Source: CBDCYS01 sp965224215
Lineage (GTDB): Bacteria > Acidobacteriota > Terriglobia > Bryobacterales > UBA6623
DNA length: 64,000 nt
Assembly: GCA_965224215.1 (NCBI GenBank)
Contig: CBDCYS010000035.1
Span: 248,001 to 312,000, forward strand
Direction: 5' to 3'
Below are positions 36,449 to 44,962 of this stretch, piece by piece; the stretch's first letter is position 1, and each line of letters opens with the position of its first letter. The position numbers and the translations under genes are program-made. The notes under the pieces are model-generated. The model was not told where the DNA came from. It did no database searches and worked only from the letters and a program-made list of their open reading frames with translations.

Positions 36449-36468
36449 GCGTGGACTTCCGTCCACGC
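36449..36468. repeat. dispersed 20-bp palindrome, copy 2 (perfect)
   Basis: GCGTGGACTTCCGTCCACGC, a near-perfect dyad, downstream of atpC. Related copies are at 3179 and 58283. It could serve as a terminator-like stem for the atp transcript, though no T-run follows on the minus strand. Confidence 0.65.
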
Positions 36469-36508
36469 CGTTGGGGCGCTTGATATTCCCTCGGGTAAGA
36501 CAGAGCGG

Positions 36509-36922
36509 CTAACCGGCCTGATGGCGCTTTGTGGCTTCGAGACGCGCTTCGGCTCTTCGGATCGCACGGGTGGCTCGCTCGACGTCGATTTCCATTTCGT
36601 GGCTTTGCAGCATGTCGTTGGCACGGCGGCGGGATTGCTCGGCTCTCTCGATGTCCACTTCTTCCGCCCACTCGGCGGTGTCGGCGAGGACCCGCACGTG
36701 GTCAGCCAGAACTTCCATGACCCCGCCGGTCAAGGCCATATAGCGGGTCCGGTCCGACGCTTTGTAGGAAAGCACGCCGATGCCGAGTTGTGTCATGAGC
36801 GGCGCATGATCCGGCAGGATGCCAAGCGAGCCATCCTCGCCCGGGGCCTGCACTTCGTCCACTTCCTCGGAGAGCATTAGCCTCTGGGGAACCGCGACGT
36901 CAAGCTTGAGTTTGCCGGCCAT
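36509..36922 (-). CDS. atpC: F1 ATP synthase epsilon subunit
   Basis: A 137-aa subunit of the F1 central stalk. The N-terminal beta-sandwich (KLDVAVPQRLMLSEEVDEVQAPGEDGSLGILPDHAPLMTQLGIG) is canonical. The C-terminal helical hairpin (EEVDIERAEQSRRRANDML to the end) is complete. It starts 2 nt after atpD ends, so the two are co-translated. Last gene of the atp cluster. Confidence 0.96.
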   Translation of the reverse strand: MAGKLKLDVAVPQRLMLSEEVDEVQAPGEDGSLGILPDHAPLMTQLGIGVLSYKASDRTRYMALTGGVMEVLADHVRVLADTAEWAEEVDIERAEQSRRRANDMLQSHEMEIDVERATRAIRRAEARLEATKRHQAG

Positions 36923-36924
36923 GG

Positions 36925-38364
36925 TTACGCCGCCTTCGCCAGACGCTCCGCTTTCTCGATCGCTTCTTCAATCGTGCCGACAAGGTAAAACGCCTGCTCG
37001 GGCAAGTCGTCATGCTTGCCATCGACGATCTCTTGGAAGCCTCGAATCGTATCAGCTACACGGACATATTTCCCGGGCATGCCCGTGAATTGTTCGGCTA
37101 CGAAGAATGGCTGCGAAAGGAAGCGCTGCATCTTGCGCGCGCGTGAGACGCTGAGCTTGTCTTCCTCGGAAAGCTCTTCGACACCCAGAATAGCGATGAT
37201 GTCTTGCAGCTCTTTGTAACGTTGCAAGACCTGCTTAACCGCCTGCGCCGTGTTGTAGTGTTCGGCTCCGACAACGTTGGGATCGAGAATTCGCGAGGTC
37301 GAGGCCAGCGGATCGACGGCGGGATAGATACCCAGAGAAGCGATCTCGCGGGAAAGGTTGGTCGTGGCGTCCAAGTGAGCAAACGTCGTGGCGGGAGCCG
37401 GATCGGTGTAATCGTCGGCCGGGACATAGATCGCCTGCACCGACGTGATGGAACCCTTTTTCGTCGACGTGATGCGTTCCTGGAGTTCGCCCATCTCGGT
37501 AGCCAAGTTGGGCTGATATCCAACGGCGGAGGGCATGCGGCCCAGGAGCGCCGAGACTTCCGAACCCGCTTGCGTGAAACGGAAAATATTGTCGATGAAC
37601 AGCAGCACGTCCTGGCCTTCCTCGTCGCGGAAATATTCAGCGACAGTCAGGCCGGTCAGTCCCACGCGCAAACGCGCGCCGGGCGGTTCGGTCATCTGTC
37701 CGTAGATCAGGGCGCACTTGGATTTCTGCCAATCATCGGGATCAATGACTTTCGATTCCTGCATTTCGAGCCAAAGATCATTGCCCTCGCGCGTTCTCTC
37801 ACCCACGCCCGCAAACACGGAAACACCGCCGTGCTCGGTGGCAATGTTCTTGATCAGCTCCATGATGATGACGGTCTTGCCGACACCGGCGCCGCCAAAA
37901 AGGCCGATCTTACCGCCCTTCTGATAGGGCTCAAGCAGATCGATAACCTTGATGCCGGTCTCGAGCATCTCCAGCTCGGTGGACTGGTCTTCGAGTGACG
38001 GAGCGGGCCGATGGATCGGGTAGCGATTCTCCGCTTCGACCGGACCCTTCTTGTCGACGGGCTCGCCGAGAACGTTCAGAACGCGGCCGAGGGTGTGCGG
38101 GCCTACCGGGACGGTGATTGGCTCGCCCAGGTCCTCGGCCTGCATGCCGCGCACGAGCCCTTCGGTCGGCTGCATCGCGACGGTGCGGACGCGGCCTTCG
38201 CCGAGGTGCTGCTGCACTTCGCAAATGATGTCGATTGGATCGGGGACGTCGAAACCCTCGCTCGTTATGCGCACGGCATTAAGGATTTTCGGGAGGTGGC
38301 CTTCACTGAATTGCACGTCGACGGCGGGGCCGGCGACCTTGATGACTTTGCCTATTGTCGACAT
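36925..38364 (-). CDS. atpD: F1 ATP synthase beta subunit
   Basis: A 479-aa catalytic subunit. The P-loop is LFGGAGVGKTVIIMELI, the catalytic glutamate follows in GVGERTREGNDLW, and the Walker B/DELSEED-type region is present (LGVEELSEEDKLSVSRAR). The family signature PAVDPLAST is intact. In most bacteria atpD directly follows atpG. Here a whole IS110 element (38471-40196) separates them, so expression may depend on readthrough or on a promoter in 38365-38500. Confidence 0.97.
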   Translation of the reverse strand: MSTIGKVIKVAGPAVDVQFSEGHLPKILNAVRITSEGFDVPDPIDIICEVQQHLGEGRVRTVAMQPTEGLVRGMQAEDLGEPITVPVGPHTLGRVLNVLGEPVDKKGPVEAENRYPIHRPAPSLEDQSTELEMLETGIKVIDLLEPYQKGGKIGLFGGAGVGKTVIIMELIKNIATEHGGVSVFAGVGERTREGNDLWLEMQESKVIDPDDWQKSKCALIYGQMTEPPGARLRVGLTGLTVAEYFRDEEGQDVLLFIDNIFRFTQAGSEVSALLGRMPSAVGYQPNLATEMGELQERITSTKKGSITSVQAIYVPADDYTDPAPATTFAHLDATTNLSREIASLGIYPAVDPLASTSRILDPNVVGAEHYNTAQAVKQVLQRYKELQDIIAILGVEELSEEDKLSVSRARKMQRFLSQPFFVAEQFTGMPGKYVRVADTIRGFQEIVDGKHDDLPEQAFYLVGTIEEAIEKAERLAKAA

Positions 38365-38443
38365 TTGTATTGTTTCCTTGTTGGGCGAAGCTGGCGCAAA
38401 ACCGGGAGCTGGGCCCGCGTGTTGGTAGCGTTACTCGCTCGCT

Positions 38444-38466
38444 GACCCGTCACTTGCGTTCCGGGC
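38444..38466. repeat. dispersed intergenic repeat (GACCCGTCACTT family), copy 3, abutting IS110
   Basis: GACCCGTCACTTGCGTTCCG followed by GGC, then immediately the IS110 right end. In copies 1 and 2 the repeat continues with CCCAG, so the IS marks where this copy is cut. Confidence 0.6.
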
Positions 38467-38494
38467 TTCCATGAGAAGGTAGGTCGCTGTCAAG

Positions 38495-38720
38495 GGCAAT
38501 GCTGTCGGTGAGGCGTTAGCCTGGTTGCCGGACTCTGTCTCGATCGCCGCTGGGTTGCGCCAGCGTTGACCGGGCTTCCATCCGCACTGTTTGTTACGTC
38601 CATTCCCGGACGTTGTGCTGGTTGAGGTCCTGTCTTTTCGGCGCTGCTTTCTCTGTGCCGGCCTGGGCAGGAAAGCTCTCGCCTCCCCACGCGGCCTGCC
38701 CGGAACGCGCAGTCACCGTG
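38495..38720 (-). ncRNA. candidate IS110 bridge RNA region
   Basis: Non-coding region between the transposase stop and the right end. It holds two blocks conserved with the second IS110 element: GCCGGCACAGAGAAAGCAGC (within 38639-38663) and a 22-nt block, identical in both, containing GGATGGAAGCCCGGTC (38566-38587). The motif ATGGAAGCC in that block is also the sequence at the element's own right end, as expected for a guide loop that pairs with the donor end. Boundaries are approximate and transcription is not shown. Confidence 0.4.
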
Positions 38721-38850
38721 ACGCGGTCTCGACTCTCTGGCTGCTGCCTCTCCGTAGTTGCCCAATCTTGCCCTTTCCTTCCTTCAACAGAAATTCTTTG
38801 GCTACGCGATGCCCGTCAGGGCCAGCGTGCCAGAAGAACAACCCTGCTAC

Positions 38851-40083
38851 CTACCGCCCTGCTGCCGCGGTGGCCGCAGTGGCTACAGTTGTCTCGGCCG
38901 GTTCACCGTTGGGGAAGGGCTGCCAAGCTTTGTTCTTCGCCCACATCGCATGCAGCACGACCGCCAGCTTGCGCGCCACCGCCACCACCGCTCGCCGCTT
39001 GGCCCGCTTCTTGCCCCGCGCCGCCAACCCCAATCCCCAGCTCCGCAAGTCCGATTCCAGACCAAAAGGTCCTATTATCCTTTGGGACGACTGCACCAGC
39101 AGCCGCCGTAGCATCGGGTTCCCCGCCTTCGTGATGCTCAACTCCGGCGACGACTCCCCCGAGTCCCGCTGCTTAGGACGGCAGCCGACCACCGCTCCCA
39201 TCTGCCGCGACCGCTTCACCCGCCCGACGTCGTTGTTCAACTCCAGTACGTAAGCCAGGCTCGTCAGCGGCCCCACCCCGTCGACGCTGCGCAGCAACTG
39301 CGTGGCCGGATATTGTTCCTTCCCCAGTTTTTCAATGCGCCGGTCCAGCTCGTTGATCTCTCTGCTCAGCTCCACAATGATCCGCGCCATGGGCTCGAGA
39401 ATCGTCCGCAACACGTCCGGACATTCCCGCACCCTGGCGACCCACTGCATCATGCCGCACTGCCCGAAACGGATGCCGTGCGTTTTGGCGATGCCCCGCA
39501 CGCTGTTGACGAGTTTGGTGCGGGCTTCGACCATCGTTTCGCGTCCCCGCAGCCAACTGCGATGCTGCTCGACGTGCTCGTCGCGCGCGGCGACCGGTGC
39601 TAGCAAGTCCGGGTTGCTGCGGCCCAACTCGGCCAACCAGTAGGCGTCGTTGCAGTCGTTTTTGGCGTCGGACTGGCTGATCAGCCGCAACTGCCGGGCG
39701 TCGGCCACCAGCACTTCGTGGCCCAACCCAGCGATCAGGCGGCGCATCCAGTTGGTGTGCCCGCCGGTCTCGAGCACCACTCGCAGCCGTGGCCAGGAGC
39801 GGAAATATTTCTCGATGGCGGCGGGACGGGTCGGGATCTGGACCTCCTCGATCAACTCGCCGTCGAGGCCAACCAAGCGTACGTAGCTGCGCTTGTCTCC
39901 GATGTCGACTCCCGCCACGGCGCTGATTTCGTTGCTTTGTTGCATGCGCTGGCGCTCAGCTTCCAACTGCTGGGCGAATTGTATTTGCTCTTTGCAGGCT
40001 TGCGGCTGGGGTTTGGCCTGCTGCGTACTGTGCTGTTTGCTCTGCTGGGAGTTACTCTGCTGTGATTTGCTATTCTTCTTCAT
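38851..40083 (-). CDS. IS110-family DEDD transposase (element A)
   Basis: A 410-aa RuvC-like/serine-containing recombinase. The N-terminal DEDD domain has GVDIGDKRSYVRLVGLDG, then VVLETGGHTNWMRRLI and SDAKNDCNDAYWLAELG (catalytic acids). The C-terminal Tnp_20 domain has LLRSVDGVGPLTSLAYVLEL and the active-serine region SGESSPELSITKAGNPMLRRLLVQSS. A Gln/Ser-rich N-terminal tail of about 50 residues precedes the core. AGGAGG lies before the ATG at 40083. Intact. Confidence 0.93.
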   Translation of the reverse strand: MKKNSKSQQSNSQQSKQHSTQQAKPQPQACKEQIQFAQQLEAERQRMQQSNEISAVAGVDIGDKRSYVRLVGLDGELIEEVQIPTRPAAIEKYFRSWPRLRVVLETGGHTNWMRRLIAGLGHEVLVADARQLRLISQSDAKNDCNDAYWLAELGRSNPDLLAPVAARDEHVEQHRSWLRGRETMVEARTKLVNSVRGIAKTHGIRFGQCGMMQWVARVRECPDVLRTILEPMARIIVELSREINELDRRIEKLGKEQYPATQLLRSVDGVGPLTSLAYVLELNNDVGRVKRSRQMGAVVGCRPKQRDSGESSPELSITKAGNPMLRRLLVQSSQRIIGPFGLESDLRSWGLGLAARGKKRAKRRAVVAVARKLAVVLHAMWAKNKAWQPFPNGEPAETTVATAATAAAGR

Positions 40084-40094
40084 GGCTGGTCGCC
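40084..40094 (-). promoter_or_regulatory. start-proximal inverted copy of the element A terminal repeat
   Basis: GGCGACCAGCC ends directly against the transposase ATG. It is the exact complement of the core of the left-end repeat (GGCTGGTCGCC) 85 nt upstream. Pairing would enclose the ribosome-binding site region, so it may control translation, or it may be a transposase-binding operator. Element B has the same arrangement with its own sequence. Confidence 0.5.
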
Positions 40095-40219
40095 TCCTTT
40101 GTTTGAGAATCAAAGTTCCGCAGCACGTTCTTGTTTGAAGCGCGTGCTGCTGCCGAAAGCTTAGCGCTCTCGGTTCTCGGCGACCAGCCTTCTCATCTTA
40201 TCTCTGAATCTAGCTCTGA

Positions 40220-41083
40220 TTACTCGAGTGCCTGCGCTCCGCTCACAACCTCAATCAATTCCTTCGTAATACTGGCCTGCCGCACTCTGTTCAGGTGCAG
40301 CGTCAGCTTGTCAATCATCTCGTCGGCATTGCGGGTAGCCGACTCCATGGCCGTCATGCGGGCCGCATGCTCGGAGGCGCCCGACTCCACCATGGCTTGA
40401 TAGATGGTCGTATCTACGTACTTCGGTAGCAGTGTCCGGAAGATCTCCTCCGGCTTCTGCTCATAGATGTACTCTCGCGAACCGGCTTCCGATTCGGGCA
40501 TCTTGACCGGCAGCATGCGGTCGACGGCGATCGTCTGCGTCATCACGCTCTTGAACTCGTTGTAGATCAAATACACCGAGTCGATCTCGGCGGCGATAAA
40601 GCGGTCCATCACTTTGCGGCTGATTTCCTTCGCTACATTAAAATCAACCTTCGCGAAAACATTGATCCACTCTCCAGCGACGGGGACTTCGCGGCGGCGA
40701 TAATAGTCCGCCCCGCGACGGCCGATCAGCTCAAGCTGGATGGCGGCATCGGAGTGCTCGACCAGAAACCGCTGCGAGGCCTTAAGCGCGTTGCTGTTGA
40801 AGGCCCCGCAGAGACCCTTATCCCCGGAGAGCAGCAGCAGGAGGATTCGCTTTTCTTCCCGGCGCACCAGTAACGGGTGAGTCAGCGCCGGCGAGTCTTC
40901 CGCTTGATTGCCGAGGATGCTGCCCATCAACTCGCCTAACAAAGAAGCGTAGGGCCGCGCCGCCAGAACCTTTTCCTGAGCACGCCGCAGCTTGGCCGTC
41001 GAGATCATCTTCATGGCCTTTGTGATCTGTTGCGTGTTCTTGACGGACTTAATGCGCCGCCGCAGATCGATCAAGCTTGGCAT
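40220..41083 (-). CDS. atpG: F1 ATP synthase gamma subunit
   Basis: A 287-aa rotor-stalk subunit. The N-terminal helix LIDLRRRIKSVKNTQQITKAMKMISTAKLRRAQ and the C-terminal MTAMESATRNADEMIDKLTLHLNRVRQASITKELIEVVSGAQAL are both canonical, so the gene is complete. It starts directly after the atpA stop. Its 3' neighbour should be atpD, but IS110 element A begins about 24 nt after the stop. Confidence 0.97.
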   Translation of the reverse strand: MPSLIDLRRRIKSVKNTQQITKAMKMISTAKLRRAQEKVLAARPYASLLGELMGSILGNQAEDSPALTHPLLVRREEKRILLLLLSGDKGLCGAFNSNALKASQRFLVEHSDAAIQLELIGRRGADYYRRREVPVAGEWINVFAKVDFNVAKEISRKVMDRFIAAEIDSVYLIYNEFKSVMTQTIAVDRMLPVKMPESEAGSREYIYEQKPEEIFRTLLPKYVDTTIYQAMVESGASEHAARMTAMESATRNADEMIDKLTLHLNRVRQASITKELIEVVSGAQALE

Positions 41084-42622
41084 TTAGCTGGCGACGGCCT
41101 CCTGGCTATGGCGGGAGACGAAGCGTTCCTTGAACTCGGCGAGCGTGGACTTGATCTCCGCGGTCAGCTCGTCATCGAGTGCCTTGCGTTCCCGGATCTT
41201 GGCGAGGACTCCGTCCTGCTGACGGTCCAGTTGATCGTAGAGCTCATCTTCGAAGGCGCGGCACTGCGAAACCGGCAGGTCATCAAGGTAGCCGTTCGTG
41301 CCGGCGAATATGATCATGATCTGCTTTTCAACCGGCACCGGCGCGTACTGCTTCTGTTTGAGAATTTCGACCAGCCGCTCGCCCCGCTGTAACTGCTGCT
41401 GCGATGTCTTGTCGAGGTCGGAGCCGAACTGTGCGAACGCCGCCAGCGCGCGGTACTGGGCGAGATCGAGGCGAAGCGTTCCGGCGACCTGCTTCATGGC
41501 CTTGATCTGAGCGTTGCCACCGACACGGCTGACCGAGATACCGACATCCACGGCCGGGCGAACGTTGGCGTTGAACAGATCCGACTGCAGGTAAATCTGC
41601 CCGTCGGTGATCGAGATGACGTTCGTGGGGATGTAGGCCGAAACATCGCCGGCCTGCGTTTCGATGAAGGGCAATGCGGTTAGTGAGCCGCCGCCATGTT
41701 CTTCGCTGAGCTTCGCTCCGCGCTCGAGCAGCCGGCTGTGAAGATAAAAAACGTCTCCAGGGAAAGCCTCGCGCCCCGGCGGCCGGCGCAGCAGCAGCGA
41801 GATCTCGCGATAGGCCGCGGCGTGCTTGGAGAGATCGTCGTAGATGCAAAGAGCGTGCTGTCCATTGTCGCGGAAGTACTCACCGATCGCGCAACCAGCG
41901 AAAGGGGCCAGAAACTGCATCGGAGCGGGATCGGCGGCCGAAGCCACCACAACCACCGAATACTCCATGGCGCCGTGGTCTTCCAGCGTTTTGATCAGAT
42001 GCGCAACGGTCGAGCGTTTCTGCCCAATCGCCACGTAGACGCAGATCATGTCGCCGCCCTTTTGGTTGATGATCGTGTCGACGGCGATGGCGGTCTTGCC
42101 TGTTTGGCGGTCACCAATGATCAGCTCGCGCTGACCGCGGCCCACTGGAATCATGGCGTCAATAGCTTTCAGGCCCGTCTGCACCGGCTCTTTCACTGGG
42201 CTGCGGTCGATCACGCCGGGCGCCAGCCGCTCAACAGCATAGGAGTGCTCGGTCTGAATCGGGCCTTTGCCATCCAGCGGCTTGCCGAGCGAGTCGACTA
42301 CGCGCCCGATCAAGGCTTCACCCACGGGCACCGAGACGATGCGACCGGTACGGCGGACTTCGTCTCCCTCTTTCAGCTCCTGGTATTCCCCAAGCAGCAT
42401 CGCTCCAACTTGGTCTTCTTCCAAGTTCATGGCAATGCCAGCGACGTTGTGGGGGAAGTCGAGCAGCTCCCCGGACATGACCCTTTCAAGACCATGCAGC
42501 CGTGCGATACCGTCGCCAAGAGAGATGATTGAACCGGTCTCGGCAACTTCGACGGCGGTGTCGTAATTTTCGATTTGCTCTCGAATCAATTTCGAGATTT
42601 CATCTGCACTGATTTGAGCCAT
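41084..42622 (-). CDS. atpA: F1 ATP synthase alpha subunit
   Basis: A 512-aa nucleotide-binding subunit. The P-loop is LIIGDRQTGKTAIAVDTIINQ, and VVVVASAADPAPMQFLAPFAGCAIGEYFRDNGQ and the arginine-finger segment SVSRVGGNAQIKAMKQVAGTLRLDLAQYR are typical. The N-terminus (ISADEISKLIREQIENYDTAVEVAETG) is complete. It lies 4 nt after atpH and abuts atpG. Confidence 0.97.
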   Translation of the reverse strand: MAQISADEISKLIREQIENYDTAVEVAETGSIISLGDGIARLHGLERVMSGELLDFPHNVAGIAMNLEEDQVGAMLLGEYQELKEGDEVRRTGRIVSVPVGEALIGRVVDSLGKPLDGKGPIQTEHSYAVERLAPGVIDRSPVKEPVQTGLKAIDAMIPVGRGQRELIIGDRQTGKTAIAVDTIINQKGGDMICVYVAIGQKRSTVAHLIKTLEDHGAMEYSVVVVASAADPAPMQFLAPFAGCAIGEYFRDNGQHALCIYDDLSKHAAAYREISLLLRRPPGREAFPGDVFYLHSRLLERGAKLSEEHGGGSLTALPFIETQAGDVSAYIPTNVISITDGQIYLQSDLFNANVRPAVDVGISVSRVGGNAQIKAMKQVAGTLRLDLAQYRALAAFAQFGSDLDKTSQQQLQRGERLVEILKQKQYAPVPVEKQIMIIFAGTNGYLDDLPVSQCRAFEDELYDQLDRQQDGVLAKIRERKALDDELTAEIKSTLAEFKERFVSRHSQEAVAS

Positions 42623-42626
42623 GGAC

Positions 42627-43178
42627 TTAAGATTCTCCTGCGAGAACGCGTTCGAGAGCCTTCAATTGAGCGCGAAGTGAGCCGTCAAATAACGTGGACG
42701 CATGGCGCACGGTGGCGCCCCCGACCAGATCCGAAGACACTTCGAATTCCGCAACGACTGTGCTTCCCGTCACCCTGCTGAACTTTTCAATCAGGGCGCT
42801 TTGCTGTTGCTCTCCGATTGGCGTAGCCGTCGTCACTAGCAAGCGCGCGACTCCCGCCCGATCGTCCAACCACTGCCGGAACGCCTCAATCATCTCGTCC
42901 AGAAAGGACATGCGGCGATGGTCAATCACAACGAAGAGAAAGTTGCGCACGACAGCCGCGACTTCGAGGCGTCCACATAAGGTGGCGACGAGCGCCCTTT
43001 TGTTTGCGGGTGTTACGGCAGGCGAGACAAGGACGCCGCGCAAAGGTTTGGATGATTCGAGAAGCTCCTGGAATTGCGCAAGCTGTCCGATAGCAGCCTC
43101 GGGGTCAACCTCAGCCCCGGGCTTGCTGACGACATCGGCTAGTGCTTGGGCGTATCGATTTGCTAGAGCCAGAGCCAT
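42627..43178 (-). CDS. atpH: F1 ATP synthase delta subunit
   Basis: A 183-aa peripheral-stalk subunit. The N-terminal helical domain begins ALANRYAQALADVVSKPG, and the C-terminal part has LVTTATPIGEQQQSALIEKFSRVTG and DLVGGATVRHASTLFDGSLRAQLKALE, the usual OSCP/delta signature. First gene of this F1 cluster. No Fo genes (atpB, atpE, atpF) lie upstream, so the Fo set must be elsewhere, a split arrangement seen in several phyla. Confidence 0.95.
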   Translation of the reverse strand: MALALANRYAQALADVVSKPGAEVDPEAAIGQLAQFQELLESSKPLRGVLVSPAVTPANKRALVATLCGRLEVAAVVRNFLFVVIDHRRMSFLDEMIEAFRQWLDDRAGVARLLVTTATPIGEQQQSALIEKFSRVTGSTVVAEFEVSSDLVGGATVRHASTLFDGSLRAQLKALERVLAGES

Positions 43179-43472
43179 GATGGAGAACTACCCGCCGCGC
43201 GATTGAGCCGTAAAACTACGCTTGACGCTCGGTCGAAGTGGACGTAACGTGGGGTATGGGATAACGCCGATCGGGTGGCTTCGGCAAGCCTTAACATTCA
43301 AATTAACACAGCGCGGCAGAGCACGACAAGTAATTGAGCAAGTGTTGAGCAATGATCGTTCGGTGTGCCCGGTTTCGCGCCCAACACCGGTAGTCGAATC
43401 ACGTTTCCCATCCTCGTTGACAACAACATATTTTCGATACAATGTTTTGAGACGCTGATGGCGTGAAGCGGC

Positions 43473-43517
43473 ACGTGTCTGAAGACCACATGTCTGAAGA
43501 CCACATGTCGGAAGGCA
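43473..43517. repeat. 15-bp tandem array (3 units)
   Basis: Units ACGTGTCTGAAGACC, ACATGTCTGAAGACC and ACATGTCGGAAGGCA lie end to end in the spacer between atpH and the RDD gene. The remaining spacer 43179-43472 shows no gene. Confidence 0.8.
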
Positions 43518-43630
43518 ACTTGTGGAAAGGCATGGAAGGGCAAGGATTTCTTTGAACCTCTACCGGACCAGCCCTCCGCCTCCGATAAATGTGTGTGATC
43601 GGAAGTGGCCGTGTCAGTAGACGTTTCGCG

Positions 43631-43705
43631 GAGCGGTTCAAGCAAAAGGGCTCCCCGCAAGAGCGCTTCGGGCAAAAGAAGTTTAGTCAAGAAGCGGTAA
43701 GATCA
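43631..43705. repeat. degenerate 15-bp tandem array (4-5 units)
   Basis: Units GAGCGGTTCAAGCAA, AAGGGCTCCCCGCAA, GAGCGCTTCGGGCAA and AAGAAGTTTAGTCAA, then GAAGCGGTAAGATCA, run into the RDD gene start. If translated in the RDD frame they give pentapeptides ending in Gln (ERFKQ KGSPQ ERFGQ KKFSQ). Confidence 0.7.
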
Positions 43706-43708
43706 GAT

Positions 43709-44843
43709 ATGATCTGCGGCGCGTGCGGTCATTGGAACGACGATCAAGAGCACCGTTGCGCCCATTGCGGTCGTTCGGTCGAGCTGAATCCGGATAGCTC
43801 TTGGAAGCGGACAGGACTTGACGAATCGCCGGGACCGATGCCCGTCAAGCGCGGCTCCGGCGCTTCGGTTCGTCCCTGGCGCCATGAAATCAGCCGCAGG
43901 CTCGACGAATACCGGGACAAGCAGAGAGTCGACGGTCCGGAATTTCAAGCATTGGCTCCAACCGAGCGGCCCCCCGACCAGCCCATGCCCAACGTGGTCT
44001 CGATCGACCGGGCCGTTGGAGACCGGCCACCTTCCGAGCGATTACCTCCTCTGCGACCCCCCCCCCCAGCAACTACTCCCAGAGCAGCAACGCCCAGAAC
44101 AGCGACTCAGTACCCAGCTCGCGGCGCGCTCCGGCTACGCAGCGATGGCGAGACCAGGCCAACGCGTACCGGATCTCCCGTCGATTCCACCAGTTCGCCG
44201 TGAGCATGCCCTTGAATCGGGAACTCCTGGGAAGTATCTCCCGTCCATTGGTCGAGGAGAGGGGACCTTGCCGGCCCCGATCGCAGCGGACCACCTTCCC
44301 CCGCCCGCCCTCCCACGCGCAGGCGGATTGCAATGCAAAGCCACTGTTGCGCCGCTAAAGATTAGAATGCTCGCCGGGGTGCTCGATGCGGCGATGCTTG
44401 TGGTTGCCCTAGGCACGTTTCTGGCGGTATTTCATTGGTTCGGCGGCCGTTGGATTGCAGACAACGGCGGGGTCCGGGCCCTGGGATTCGCGTCATTCGT
44501 CCTGGTGGCCTTCTACTGGGGCTTCTACGTCGGACATTTCGGTCGAACACCAGGCATGGCGTGGATGGGATTACGGCTCGTGAACTTTTACGGGCAAAAG
44601 CCGAGCGCCACCCAGAGGGCTGCGCGGGCACTGGGACTGATTCTCAGCAGCGCCACACTGGGGCTTGGATTCGCATGGTCTTTTGCGGACGAGGAAAAAC
44701 TCACCTGGCACGACCGCATGTCTCGAACATTTTTGACTTGCGACGGAGTCCAGAGGTTTCAGCTACGATCCCCCGTGCCAACCCAAGCTTTAAAGGACCC
44801 TGCACCCCTGCTGCCCGATCTGCCGCCCGTCGGCCAAATCTAA
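43709..44843 (+). CDS. zinc-ribbon RDD-family membrane protein (frameshifted at C11)
   Basis: About 378 aa when two frames are joined. The N-terminus is a zinc ribbon (MICGACGHWNDDQEHRCAHCGR). A long Pro/Arg-rich low-complexity linker follows, then an RDD domain (KIRMLAGVLDAAMLVVALGTFLAVFHWFGG, GFYVGHFGRTPGMAWMGLRLVNFYG, WHDRMSRTFL) with three or four membrane helices. The frame changes at eleven C residues (44057-44067) in the linker. A start at 43589 is possible upstream. RDD proteins are of mixed or unknown function, including ion transport in some. The break may be a sequencing artefact. Confidence 0.78.
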
Positions 44844-44962
44844 TTTCAATCCCCATTTACCCGAATTCAGGGGCCACGCTGGGAGCTCCCAACGCAATTG
44901 AGGGGGTCACCGCCGCGCGCTGCTTCCTTGGGAAAACTTCCGCCTGAAGCGATACCTGGCCG

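Larger units (their letters stand above)
38471..40196 (-). mobile_element. IS110-family element A (IS1111-like), inserted in the atp operon
   Basis: Subterminal inverted repeats are ATGAGAAGGTAGGTCGC (38471-38487) and the complement of ATGAGAAGGCTGGTCGC (40180-40196). They enclose an intact DEDD transposase gene with about 100 nt before it and 380 nt of non-coding DNA after it. TTGACA lies just inside the right end (38488-38493, minus strand). True ends lie a few bases outside the repeats, as is usual for the IS1111 group. The element separates atpG from atpD in the same orientation as the operon. Confidence 0.85.
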
